From positions 372,001 through 436,000 of the forward strand of contig NZ_JBKFFP010000001.1 in assembly GCF_046506625.1 (NCBI RefSeq): a stretch of DNA of 64,000 nt, given 5' to 3'. Under the pieces are notes generated by a model. That model did not search any database, was not told the DNA's origin, and saw only the letters and a list, made by a program, of their open reading frames with translations. The position numbers and the translations under genes were made by a program. Numbering within the stretch: the stretch's first letter is position 1; each line of letters opens with the position of its first letter. The DNA comes from Zhengella sedimenti (GTDB taxonomy: Bacteria > Pseudomonadota > Alphaproteobacteria > Rhizobiales > Rhizobiaceae). Positions 18,771-27,226 of this stretch are shown here, one piece after another.

Positions 18771-18786
18771 ACGGGTGGAGACCCGT
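18771..18786 (-). other. Intercistronic hairpin between ynjB and ynjC
   Basis: Perfect 6-bp stem (ACGGGT / ACCCGT) with a 4-base loop directly after the ynjB stop codon. It is the weakest of five hairpins in this window that follow solute-binding-protein genes. Confidence 0.45.
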
Positions 18787-18787
18787 T

Positions 18788-20008
18788 TCAATTGGCGACG
18801 CCGTAGCGGCGCTTCCACTCTTCCTCCAGCCGCGTCATCCAGCTTGCATGGGGTTCGGCGATGGCCGGGCCAAGCTTCTCGGGCGGCAGCGTGGCCACGC
18901 CGAGGTCCAGCGCCTCGAAGCGGGCCCTGTCTTCCGCCGGAAGCTTCGCCATGGCCAGCACGGTGGGATCACCCCAGACATCCGGGTCCTGCTTGCGCGC
19001 CTGTGCCTCCGGGGAAAGAAGGAAGTTGGCGGTCACGAGGGCGCCGGCCTTCGCATTCGCGTTGAACGGGATGGCCACGAAATGCGTGTTGGACAGCGTG
19101 CCCTCGGAGAAGACGAAGGAGCGCACCGTGTCGGGCAATTCACCGTCGGCAATGGCGGCGGAGGCCTCGGCCGGGTTGAAGGCGAAGATGATCTCGGCCT
19201 CGCCGTCGGCCAGCATCTGCTTCATGGCCGGATAGTTCTTCGGAAAGGCGCGTGCCTGGCGCCACATCAGCGGGTGGAGCTCGTCGAGATAATCGAAAAG
19301 CGGGCGCGCGACCGTATCGAAGTCGCCTTCCACCACCGGCTTCTGCAGCACGGCGGGATCCGCGACCAGTTCGCTCAAAACCTGCTTGAGGAAGCTGGAA
19401 CCGATGAAATCCGGCGGCTGTGGATAGGAAAAGCGGCCGGGATTGGCCTTGGCCCATTCCAGCAGTTCGCGCGTATTGTCCGGCATGGAATCGGGCGCGG
19501 TGCGGGCGCTGTCGTGGAAGAAGACGAGCTTGGCCATGCCCCAGGGGCTTTCCAGGCCATCGGTGGGGATGGTGAAATCGACCGTGATGGTGGGCTTTGT
19601 CTCGTGATCGACAAAGGACCAGTTGGGCAGGCTGTCTGCCCAGCCGGGCGCGAAAAGCAGGTCCTGGCTTTTCATGGAGGCGAAATTCTCGCCGTTGATC
19701 CAGATGAGGTCCACCGTCCCGCCTTCCGTCTTTCCGGCCGCCTTCTCGGCGACGACGGTGGCGACCGCGGTCGCGGTGTCCTCAAGCTTCACATGCACGA
19801 GTTCGACGCCATGGCGGCTTCGCAACTCCTCGCCGGCCCACTCGATATAGGCGTTGATGTTTTCCGATCCGCCCCATGCGTTCCAGTAGACCGTCTGGCC
19901 GCGCGCCGCTTCCAGCACGCTTTCCCAGTTCTTCGGATCGGGATCGGAGGCGATGGCCGGGGCAGCGCCCAGAAGGGCGGCCAGGAGCGGGAGGACAAGG
20001 CGTTTCAA
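18788..20008 (-). CDS. ynjB: ABC transporter substrate-binding protein, YnjB type
   Basis: Periplasmic binding protein of the YnjBCD importer, 406 residues. The TTG at 20008 gives a clean Sec signal peptide (KRLVLPLLAALLGAAPAIA) and has GGAG about 7 bases upstream; longer in-frame starts add a charged, non-conserved leader. The mature part begins DPDPKNWESVLEAARGQTVYWNAWGGSENINAYI, as in YnjB proteins. First gene of the ynjBCD(-hrpB) transcription unit and 88 bases downstream of the end of the BASS-like gene, so a promoter should lie in or near 20009-20096. The ligand is unknown. Confidence 0.87.
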   Translation of the reverse strand: MKRLVLPLLAALLGAAPAIASDPDPKNWESVLEAARGQTVYWNAWGGSENINAYIEWAGEELRSRHGVELVHVKLEDTATAVATVVAEKAAGKTEGGTVDLIWINGENFASMKSQDLLFAPGWADSLPNWSFVDHETKPTITVDFTIPTDGLESPWGMAKLVFFHDSARTAPDSMPDNTRELLEWAKANPGRFSYPQPPDFIGSSFLKQVLSELVADPAVLQKPVVEGDFDTVARPLFDYLDELHPLMWRQARAFPKNYPAMKQMLADGEAEIIFAFNPAEASAAIADGELPDTVRSFVFSEGTLSNTHFVAIPFNANAKAGALVTANFLLSPEAQARKQDPDVWGDPTVLAMAKLPAEDRARFEALDLGVATLPPEKLGPAIAEPHASWMTRLEEEWKRRYGVAN

Positions 20009-20096
20009 GGGACGGCTCCGTTTCTGTCGCGCCGGGGCGCGTTTCAATCTCCGGCTGTTGTCGCGCCGGACGGCGCCAAGGTCAATCACACCCGGG

Positions 20097-21044
20097 TCAC
20101 TTGCGCGTGACGCTGCGGGCGTAGAAGCGGCCAAGGAGCAGCGGCGTCAGATACATCGGGATCTGGTAGCAGCCGATGAAGAGCAGCAGCGGATCGGTGA
20201 CGGCGGCGGGCAGGGCGACGAGAAAAAGCGCGATGTTGCGGTTGCCGGCGATGATGGCCAGCGGCACGCGTTCGGGCGCCAGGGCGGTGCGCCCCAACAG
20301 GGCGTGGGCGGCGACCTGGGAGCCGAGATTGGCCGCGCAGGCGACCATGAGCCAAAGGGCAAAGCCGCCCGGATCGGTGCGCAATGCCGGACCGACAGCC
20401 GACATCAGGCCGACGACGACCACGGCCATGGCGATGGCGGAGAGCCCGTCTATGGCGGCGATGGTGCCCGGTGCCGGGTTCCGGATGATCCATGCGCGGA
20501 TGGCGAAGGCGATGGCCGAGGCAATGGCGATGACGGCAAGCAGGCGCGCCGATGCGGCGGACACTTCCGCCGCGCCGCCCAGTTCCGGCAGGAGCGCGAA
20601 GACGGGAATGGCCGTCAGCGGCAGGATCGCGGTGCCGAGCACCAGCAGGCGCAGGGCTGGCGCGGGATCGTGCCCGGTCAGCACCGCCAGGTTGGGGCTG
20701 CCGGAAATCGACGAGGCCGACAGCATGAGCAGCAGAGACATGGCCAGGGCGGACGCCTGCAGCCCGAGGGCGGCAAACAGGGCGAAGGCGGCGAGCGGCA
20801 GGGCTAGCTGATAGGCCAGCGCCAGGGCCAGCGTGCGCGGAAAGGCGCCGAGCGTGCCAAAGGCCTGACGCGGGCCGATGCGCAGGGCGGCGAAGAACAG
20901 CAGGCCGGCGACCATTTCCTGAAGCCATGGCCGCATGGCCAGCGCGAGATCCGGCAAGGCGATCCCGGCGACAAGCCCGGCCACGAGGATCATGCGGCCA
21001 TGGCGGGCGGCCATGGCGAGCACTGTCAGCAGGCTCACCCTCAC
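20097..21044 (-). CDS. BASS-like (bile acid:sodium symporter superfamily) membrane protein
   Basis: Predicted 315-residue inner-membrane protein with nine or ten hydrophobic segments. Internal features such as SISGSPNLAVLTGHDPAPAL (helix break with polar residues) and the late segment AGNRNIALFLVALPA resemble the unwound helix crossing of the BASS fold, but family membership is tentative. The GTG at 21044 shares four bases (GTGA) with the stop of the TauE-like gene, so the two are translationally coupled and it is the last gene of the TRAP operon. It may export or import an organic anion produced by the pathway. Confidence 0.6.
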   Translation of the reverse strand: MRVSLLTVLAMAARHGRMILVAGLVAGIALPDLALAMRPWLQEMVAGLLFFAALRIGPRQAFGTLGAFPRTLALALAYQLALPLAAFALFAALGLQASALAMSLLLMLSASSISGSPNLAVLTGHDPAPALRLLVLGTAILPLTAIPVFALLPELGGAAEVSAASARLLAVIAIASAIAFAIRAWIIRNPAPGTIAAIDGLSAIAMAVVVVGLMSAVGPALRTDPGGFALWLMVACAANLGSQVAAHALLGRTALAPERVPLAIIAGNRNIALFLVALPAAVTDPLLLFIGCYQIPMYLTPLLLGRFYARSVTRK

Positions 21045-21784
21045 GACAGGCCCCGGATGACGAGGATGACGGCGGCAATGCCGGCAACGGCGAGCAGCGC
21101 GGGCCGGTAGCGCCTGTCGAAACGGCCGGCCAGCAGGCGGGCGATGATCCAACCGGCCAGCATTCCGGGAACCATGATGAGTGCCAGTGCCAGGTCGCGC
21201 AGGCCGGCCCAGCCGGACAGGTAGAGAGCGGCAAGCGACAACACGCAGCCGATGGCGAAGAAGGCGGCCAGTGTCGGCCGCGCCTGGGCGGCCGGCCTGT
21301 CCTGGTAGACGATGGCCAGCGGCGGAGCACCCACCGAGGTGATCGTGCCCATGAGGCCCGAAACGGCAGCCATGGAGAGAAGGCTGGCGCGCCCGAAGCG
21401 CAGCCGCCAGCCTGCCACGGAGAGGATGACGGCCAGTCCGACCATCAGGCCGAAGACCAGCGAGAAGGCCTTTCGGTCGGAAATCCAGACCAGCACGGCC
21501 GTGGCCACGAGAACGCCGGCAAGGCGGCCGATCGCCGCCGTCCAGACTTCCGGCCAGACGATGGCCCGGCGTTCGTCGAAGGCGGTCCAGGCCGAAGCGG
21601 CGAAGCCAAGATAGAGTGTCGAAACCGGCACGAGTTCGGGATCGATGAGGGCGAGCAGCGGCGCCGCCGTCAGCCCGAAGCCCATGCCGAGGCCGAACTG
21701 CACCACGGCCGCCACCGTTGCAATGAGGACCACCGCGGCGGCGACCCAGGGCGCGGCCGCGACATGGGCAAAGGCATCGTGCAT
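21041..21784 (-). CDS. TauE/SafE family sulfite/anion exporter
   Basis: 247-residue inner-membrane protein with about eight transmembrane segments. The repeated pattern of the TauE/SafE family is visible: an N-terminal half with FGLGMGFGLTAAPLLALI and a C-terminal half with GTITSVGAPPLAIVYQ and PTLAAFFAIGC. Family members export sulfite, sulfoacetate or similar organosulfur anions, though many are uncharacterised. It starts 7 bases after dctM and overlaps the BASS-like gene by four bases. Its place inside a TRAP/amino-acid-like catabolic operon raises the possibility that the substrate contains sulfur. Confidence 0.85.
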   Translation of the reverse strand: MHDAFAHVAAAPWVAAAVVLIATVAAVVQFGLGMGFGLTAAPLLALIDPELVPVSTLYLGFAASAWTAFDERRAIVWPEVWTAAIGRLAGVLVATAVLVWISDRKAFSLVFGLMVGLAVILSVAGWRLRFGRASLLSMAAVSGLMGTITSVGAPPLAIVYQDRPAAQARPTLAAFFAIGCVLSLAALYLSGWAGLRDLALALIMVPGMLAGWIIARLLAGRFDRRYRPALLAVAGIAAVILVIRGLS

Positions 21785-21791
21785 CGGCGCC

Positions 21792-23102
21792 TCAGGCCGG
21801 CCGCTGGCGGATGTTGTCGGGCAGCCATGTCGCCAGTTCCGGGAAGGCGATGAGAACGAAGACCATCAGCACCATAATGAGGAACATCGGCAGCGCGGCG
21901 CGTGCGATGAAGTTCATCTCGTGATGGGTCATGCCCTGGAGGACGAACAGGTTGAAGCCGATGGGCGGCGTGATCTGCGCCATTTCCACCACGACGACGA
22001 TGAAGATGCCGAACCAGATGAAATCAATGCCGGCCTGGCGGATCATCGGCTCGACCACTGCCATGGTCAGAACGACAGAAGAGATGCCGTCCAGGAAGCA
22101 GCCGAGGATGATGTAGAAGACGAGCAGCGCCATGAGCAGTTCGAATCGCGTCAGTTCCAGCGAGGCGATGAAGTCCGCCAGCCCGCGCGGCAGGCCGGTG
22201 AAGCCCATGGAGAGCGACAGGAAGGCCGCGCCGGCCAGGATCAGCGCGATCATGGCGGAGGTGCGCACCGCGCCCATCAGGCTTTCGGCGAAGGTCGACA
22301 CGCTCAGCGAACCCTGGGCAGCGGCCAGCACGAGCGCGCCGATGACGCCGAAAGCGGCAGCTTCCGTCGCCGTGGCATAGCCGAGATACATCGATCCGAT
22401 CACCACGAGGATGAGGCTGATCACCGGAATGAGGAAACGCGAGTTCCGGATCTTCTCGCCGAGGCTCATGCGGTCTTCAGGGTCGGGCGCGAAATCCTTC
22501 GAGACACGCGACATGATGGCGACATAGGTCATGAACATGCCGGCCAGCACCAGGCCCGGAATGACGCCGGCCATGAAGAGCTTGGTGATGGATTCGTTGA
22601 TGGTCACGCCATAGACGATGAGGGTGAGCGATGGCGGGATCATCAGGCCCAGGGTCGCGGCGCCGGCCAGCGTGCCGATGATCATGTGTTCGGGATAGTT
22701 GCGCTTGCGCAGTTCGGGAATGGACATCTTGCCGACCGTGGTCAGCGTGGCGGCCGACGAGCCGGAAACGGCGGCAAAGACCGTGCAGCCGACGATGTTG
22801 GTGTGGACAAGGCCGCCTGGCAGCGGGGCCATCCAGGGCGAGAGGCCGCGGAACATGTCCTCCGACAGGCGGGTCCGGTAGAGGATCTCGCCCATCCAGA
22901 TGAAGAGCGGCAGGGCTGTCAGTGTCCAGGAGGAGGACGCGGTCCAGATCGTGGTGATCATGGCGTCGCCGGCCGGACGGCTGGTGAAGAGTTCCATGCC
23001 GACATAGGCCACGCCGAGCAGCGACAGGCCGACCCAGACGCCCGAGCCCAGCAGCAGGAAAAGGACGAAGAGGAAGATGGCGATCGGAGCGAGCTGTTCC
23101 AT
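21792..23102 (-). CDS. dctM: TRAP transporter large permease DctM
   Basis: Twelve-helix permease that drives sodium-coupled uptake of carboxylates or related anions. The 436-residue product shows the usual DctM landmarks: the N-terminal SGVWVGLSLLGVAYVGMELF, GCTVFAAVSGSSAATLTTVG (the Gly/Ser-rich substrate-side hairpin), MIPPSLTLIVYGVTINESI and ITPPIGFNLFVLQGMT near the C terminus. Starts six bases after dctQ. Together with DctQ and DctP it forms a complete TRAP system. Confidence 0.95.
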   Translation of the reverse strand: MEQLAPIAIFLFVLFLLLGSGVWVGLSLLGVAYVGMELFTSRPAGDAMITTIWTASSSWTLTALPLFIWMGEILYRTRLSEDMFRGLSPWMAPLPGGLVHTNIVGCTVFAAVSGSSAATLTTVGKMSIPELRKRNYPEHMIIGTLAGAATLGLMIPPSLTLIVYGVTINESITKLFMAGVIPGLVLAGMFMTYVAIMSRVSKDFAPDPEDRMSLGEKIRNSRFLIPVISLILVVIGSMYLGYATATEAAAFGVIGALVLAAAQGSLSVSTFAESLMGAVRTSAMIALILAGAAFLSLSMGFTGLPRGLADFIASLELTRFELLMALLVFYIILGCFLDGISSVVLTMAVVEPMIRQAGIDFIWFGIFIVVVVEMAQITPPIGFNLFVLQGMTHHEMNFIARAALPMFLIMVLMVFVLIAFPELATWLPDNIRQRPA

Positions 23103-23108
23103 GGCGCG

Positions 23109-23642
23109 TCACTCCGCGTGGCTCTGGCTGACGGCATCGGTGGTGATGCCATGCTTGCCGGTGAAGACGAGGCGGACCAGATGGTCCCAGAAGGCAATGG
23201 CGAGAAGCACGGTTCCGGCCACCATGGAGATTTGCGGGATCCAGACCGGCGTGGCGTCGAGTCCCTGGCTGATGTCCTTCAGCTTCCAGGACCACCAGGC
23301 GCCGCGCACGGCATACCAGGCAAAATAGGTGGCTGCCGCGGTGCCGATGGCGAAACACCACAATTCGCCCCAGAACCGCTTTTCCCCGAGCGCGTGGAGA
23401 AACAGCGAGACGCGGATGTGCGAGCCGTGGTTGAGCGCATAGGCAAAGGCGAAGAAGGACGCGCCCGCCATGCAGTAACCGGCATAGTCGGTCGCGCCGG
23501 GAAAGACATTGCCGGTCCAGCGCGCCAGCATCTGGAGGACGATCAGCACGAGGATGGCCACGGTGAAGAAGGCGGCGATGATCCCCCCGGCCAGGTAGAG
23601 TGCATCGAGAATGCGGCGAAGCGCGCGGCCTGCGGCGAGCAT
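23109..23642 (-). CDS. dctQ: TRAP transporter small permease DctQ
   Basis: Four-helix small subunit, 177 residues. ATG at 23642 is preceded by GGGGGGAC; longer frames reach back into the dctP hairpin. LVLIVLQMLARWTGNVFPG and DYAGYCMAGASFFAFAYALN match the conserved first cytoplasmic-to-membrane region, and GSHIRVSLFLHAL is the DctQ signature. It is separated from dctP by a strong hairpin. Confidence 0.93.
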   Translation of the reverse strand: MLAAGRALRRILDALYLAGGIIAAFFTVAILVLIVLQMLARWTGNVFPGATDYAGYCMAGASFFAFAYALNHGSHIRVSLFLHALGEKRFWGELWCFAIGTAAATYFAWYAVRGAWWSWKLKDISQGLDATPVWIPQISMVAGTVLLAIAFWDHLVRLVFTGKHGITTDAVSQSHAE

Positions 23643-23694
23643 GGCTGTCCCCCCTAGCGCAGTCGGCTTGTCTGGAGCGTGAAACGGAAAGAAA

Positions 23695-23720
23695 GGGCCG
23701 GCGGGCTTGTCCGCCGGCCC
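23695..23720 (-). terminator. Strong intercistronic hairpin between dctP and dctQ
   Basis: Perfect 10-bp stem GGGCCGGCGG / CCGCCGGCCC with a 6-base loop, 8 bases after the dctP stop. On the minus strand it is followed by CTTTCTTTCC, a weak T-rich tail. It could act as a partial terminator or as a 3' stabiliser that keeps dctP mRNA in excess over dctQM. Confidence 0.72.
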
Positions 23721-23727
23721 TTGCCGG

Positions 23728-24702
23728 TTACTGGTTCTTGTAGGCCTCGACGATGGCCTTGCCGTCGTCACCGGCCTTTTCCAGCCATTCCTGCGTCATC
23801 GTCTCGCCAATGGCCTTGAGACCGTTCATCAGGTCGTCGCTGGCGCGCTCCACGGTCATCCCGTTTTCCTTCAGGCCGTCGAGCGTGAACTGCGTGTAGT
23901 CCTTGGAGCGGGCGAGACCCTGCTCAGCCGCCTTGGCGGCGCAGTCGTTCATCGCCGCCTTGGTGGCGTCGTCAAGGCCGTTCCAGGCGTCCATGTTGAC
24001 GAAAACGGCGTTGCGCGGCAGCCAGGCATCCACTTCGTAGAAATTGGAGAGTTGCTCCCAGACCTTGCGGTCATAGCCGGTGGCGCCCGACGAGATGAAG
24101 CTCTCGGCCACGCCGGTGGCCAGCGCCTGGCTCAGTTCCGCGGCCTCGACCTGTACCGGCAGCATGCCGGTCAGTTCGGCCATGCGCGCGGTGGCGGTGG
24201 AATAGGAACGGAACTTGACGCCCTTGAGGTCTTCCACCGTGCTGACCGGCTTGTTGATGTAGAGGCCCTGGGGCGGCCACGGCACCGAATAGAGATAGTG
24301 CAGGTTGTCGTCGGCAAGCACCTTGCTCACATAGGGCTCGGCAATGGACCACAGCTTCTCGTGCTGGTCGAAGGAGGAGACGAGGAAGGGAATGGAATCC
24401 ACCTCGTAGAGCGGGTTCTCGTTGCCATGGGCGGAAAGCAGGCGCTCGCCGATATTGGCCTGTCCGGTCTGGACCGCGCGCTTGATCTCGTTGCCCTTGA
24501 ACAGCGAGCCGGAGGGATGGGTGACGATCTCGAGATTGCCGCCCGTGGCTTCGGTCACGCATTTGGCAAAGTCGGCGCCGACCTCGGAGTGGAAATTGGT
24601 GGCCGCATAGGCCATCGGCATGTCCCACTTTTCCGCTTGTGCCGCCGTGGCGGCGAAGGTCGAAAGGGCCGTGGCGGCCATCAGTCTGGCAAGTGTCTTC
24701 AT
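23728..24702 (-). CDS. dctP: TRAP transporter substrate-binding protein DctP
   Basis: Periplasmic solute receptor, 324 residues, with a Sec signal peptide (MKTLARLMAATALSTFAATAAQA). The family arginine that grips the carboxylate lies in the segment GVKFRSYSTATARMAELTGM, and the preceding PWPPQGLYINKPVSTVEDLKG is the usual hinge. The ligand should be a carboxylate-bearing compound. Neighbouring enzymes (racemase, D-amino-acid dehydrogenase, ThDP enzyme) suggest an amino acid or amino-acid-like acid. It follows the flavoprotein gene after 62 bases. Confidence 0.94.
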   Translation of the reverse strand: MKTLARLMAATALSTFAATAAQAEKWDMPMAYAATNFHSEVGADFAKCVTEATGGNLEIVTHPSGSLFKGNEIKRAVQTGQANIGERLLSAHGNENPLYEVDSIPFLVSSFDQHEKLWSIAEPYVSKVLADDNLHYLYSVPWPPQGLYINKPVSTVEDLKGVKFRSYSTATARMAELTGMLPVQVEAAELSQALATGVAESFISSGATGYDRKVWEQLSNFYEVDAWLPRNAVFVNMDAWNGLDDATKAAMNDCAAKAAEQGLARSKDYTQFTLDGLKENGMTVERASDDLMNGLKAIGETMTQEWLEKAGDDGKAIVEAYKNQ

Positions 24703-24764
24703 GTCATTCTCCCATTCTGGTTGATGTTGATCGTTTTCTTGTTCTTGTTGTTTCCGTCCGGCGC

Positions 24765-26024
24765 CTATTCAAACCGCGATGGCGAATAAGGCGCAAGGTC
24801 CATGTTGGGCGTTTTGCCGGCAACGAGCTGTGCGAGCACCCGTCCGGTCTTCGGTCCTCCGGTCAGGCCGACATGGTCATGCCCGAAGCCGAGGAAGGCG
24901 CCCCTGACCGCGGGCGCCTCGCCGATGACGGGGATGGAGTCGGCGATTGCGGGGCGGTGGCCCATCCATTCGCGCGTTTCCTTCCATTTCAGGCCCGGGA
25001 TCGCGGCCCGGACATTGCTTTCCAGGAGCCGGAAGGGCGCGCGCGATGCCGGCGCTTCCAGTCCGCCGAATTCCACGATGCCGGCCAGCCGGATACGCCC
25101 TTCCATGGGCGTGACGACGAACTTGCCGGAGGCGACCGCGACAGGCGAGCGCGGCGTGATGTTCGGCTCCCACAATTCCAGATGATAGCCGCGTTCGGTC
25201 TCGATGGGCACCTTGACGCCCAGTTTCGCGGCCAGAGGGCCGGACCAGACACCGGTCGCAATGACGGCGGCATCGCAGGCGATGGTCTCACCGCCGGCGC
25301 GGATGCCGGTCACCTGGCCGTTTTCGCTCACGATATCGGTGACATCGGCCTTGAGGATGCGCGCGCCGTTGCGTTCGGCATGGGCGGCCAGGTCCCTCAC
25401 ATATTGCCCGGGATCGCGGATGACCCCGTGATCCTTCAGCCGGATGGCGCAATCGAGTTCCGGGCCGTAGGCGGGATCGTAATCGGTGAAGTCCTTGCCT
25501 TCCAGGACATCCCAGTTGAAACCGTGGTCCTTGCGGATCGACCAACCGAAGGCGTCGCTCTCGAAATGGGCGCGGTCATTGTAGAGGAACAGGTAATCGG
25601 AAGGCTGGATCCATTTCTCCGCGCCCGTTCCCCGTGCCAGGGCCTGATGGTCGGCAAGGCTGTCGCCGATGATCGGATGAAGCGCGGCAGCGCGCCGTTT
25701 CACCGCTTCGGCATTGGCATGGCCCAGATAACGGATCAGCCATGGCAGCAACCTCGGCAGGTAGCCCCATTTGAGAAAAAGCGGCTGGCGCGGATCGAAC
25801 AGCATGCGCGGCGCCTTGGCGATGAGACCCGGTACCGTGACCGGCACGACCGAGCAGGATGCCAGGACGCCGCCATTGCCGAAGCTCGTTCCCTCGCCCG
25901 GTCCAAGCCGGTCGACCAGGATGACATCATGGCCGTCACGCTGGAGCCAGATGGCCGTCGAGACGCCGACAATGCCGGCGCCAATCACCGCAACGGTCCT
26001 GCCTTTCCGGTCGCTGGCATCCAT
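24765..26024 (-). CDS. FAD-dependent D-amino-acid dehydrogenase-like oxidoreductase (DadA family)
   Basis: Likely oxidises a D-amino acid or N-substituted amino acid to the 2-oxo acid, passing electrons to the membrane. 419 residues. The N-terminal Rossmann fingerprint is VIGAGIVGVSTAIWLQRDG, followed by the DadA-like SFGNGGVLASCSVVPVTVPG and LFLKWGYLPRLLPWLIRYL. The C-terminal FAD-closing segment is FLGFGHDHVGLTGGPKTGR. The start at 26024 (MDASDRKGR) is preceded by GGGACAGGA; an in-frame upstream start adds 15 unconserved codons. It lies 77 bases after the enolase-superfamily gene. Sarcosine or hydroxyproline oxidase activity is an alternative, since these share the DAO fold. Confidence 0.83.
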   Translation of the reverse strand: MDASDRKGRTVAVIGAGIVGVSTAIWLQRDGHDVILVDRLGPGEGTSFGNGGVLASCSVVPVTVPGLIAKAPRMLFDPRQPLFLKWGYLPRLLPWLIRYLGHANAEAVKRRAAALHPIIGDSLADHQALARGTGAEKWIQPSDYLFLYNDRAHFESDAFGWSIRKDHGFNWDVLEGKDFTDYDPAYGPELDCAIRLKDHGVIRDPGQYVRDLAAHAERNGARILKADVTDIVSENGQVTGIRAGGETIACDAAVIATGVWSGPLAAKLGVKVPIETERGYHLELWEPNITPRSPVAVASGKFVVTPMEGRIRLAGIVEFGGLEAPASRAPFRLLESNVRAAIPGLKWKETREWMGHRPAIADSIPVIGEAPAVRGAFLGFGHDHVGLTGGPKTGRVLAQLVAGKTPNMDLAPYSPSRFE

Positions 26025-26101
26025 TCCTGTCCCGTCCCCTGCATTTGCCTCGACGCGATGGTGACACACGTCTAGAATTTGTCAATAAATTATCGATGTT
26101 C

Positions 26102-27226
26102 TTAAGCCGTCACGCTGAACCGCCGGATTTTCTCCATGTCCGGATCGATCCCCAGCCCCGACCCCGGCGGCAGGATCACATGCCCGTCCCGGACGGGAAA
26201 CGGCGTTGCCAGAAGGTCCTCGGCCAGGAAATACCGTGCCTGGTAGAATTCGCAGCCCAGCGTGATTTCCGGCGTGGCGGCGATCATCTGCGCGCCGGCG
26301 AGATGGGCAAGCCCGGTTTCGAACATGTCGCCGCCATAGGCCAGGAGTCCGGCCCCGACCGCCATGCGGGCAACGTCCTGCGCGCGCCTGAGACCGCCGG
26401 TCTTCATGATCTTTACCGAGACGCCATCGCATATGCCCTCGCGCAGGGCGCGCGCCATGTCCTCCGGGCCGAAGACGCTTTCGTCGGCCAGCAGGGGCAG
26501 GTCGAGCATGCCGCGCAGGTCGGCCATCGTGGCCCAATCCCCGGCGGCGACCGGCTGTTCGATGAAATCGGGCTCGAAGCCTGCAATTTCCGGCACCTGC
26601 GCAAGCGCCTCTTCCCGGGTCAGGCCCTGGTTATAGTCGACGCGGATGCGCATTTCCGGATGGCGCGTGCGGATCCATTCCAGACGCATCAGGTCGAAGG
26701 CATGGCCGGTGAAACCGGTCTTCAGCTTGACGATGCCGACACCATCGGCGGCGAGGCGCTCCAGCAAAGCCTTGTCGTCCTCGAAATCCGGGTTGGCGAT
26801 GGAACAGGACAATGGAATCGGCGCGGGATCGCCGCCGCCCAGCAGGGCGCAGACGCTCCGGCCGGTCAGCTTTCCGGCCAGATCGTGCAGGGCGGTGTCC
26901 AGGGCGGCCTTGGCCTCGGTGCAATGCACGACGGCACGGGCGGCATCGGCAAGGATGGTCTCCATTTGCGCGACGGGGCGGCCGACGACATGCGGGCGCA
27001 TGTAGCGGTCGAGCGCGGCGAAGCTGGCTTCCGGTGATCCTGTGAACACCACCCATGGCGAAGCCTCTCCGAAGCCCTGCGTCCCGTCTTCGACGGTCAG
27101 GCGCAATATGATCACCTCGATCTTGCCGGCCACGGCGCCGATGCCATGGTCACGCCTGCCGGTAACCGGCAATGCGCAATGCCAGACATCGAAACCGGTG
27201 ATCGGCTGATCGAGGCCGCCGGCCAT
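26102..27226 (-). CDS. Enolase-superfamily enzyme, muconate-lactonizing (MLE) subgroup
   Basis: Abstracts the proton next to a carboxylate with Mg2+ help; subgroup activities include cycloisomerisation, racemisation/epimerisation and dehydration. 374 residues. The catalytic pieces match the MLE subgroup: K167-x-K169 (IVKLKTG), metal ligands D197 (VDYNQG), E223 (FIEQPV) and D248 (LADES), and K272 on the far strand (SVKIMKTGG). Having Lys on both faces allows 1,1-proton transfer, i.e. racemase or epimerase chemistry. Start codon overlaps the stop of the ThDP gene (TGATG). The substrate is unknown; proline-betaine epimerase and N-succinyl-amino-acid racemase are known relatives. Confidence 0.87.
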   Translation of the reverse strand: MAGGLDQPITGFDVWHCALPVTGRRDHGIGAVAGKIEVIILRLTVEDGTQGFGEASPWVVFTGSPEASFAALDRYMRPHVVGRPVAQMETILADAARAVVHCTEAKAALDTALHDLAGKLTGRSVCALLGGGDPAPIPLSCSIANPDFEDDKALLERLAADGVGIVKLKTGFTGHAFDLMRLEWIRTRHPEMRIRVDYNQGLTREEALAQVPEIAGFEPDFIEQPVAAGDWATMADLRGMLDLPLLADESVFGPEDMARALREGICDGVSVKIMKTGGLRRAQDVARMAVGAGLLAYGGDMFETGLAHLAGAQMIAATPEITLGCEFYQARYFLAEDLLATPFPVRDGHVILPPGSGLGIDPDMEKIRRFSVTA

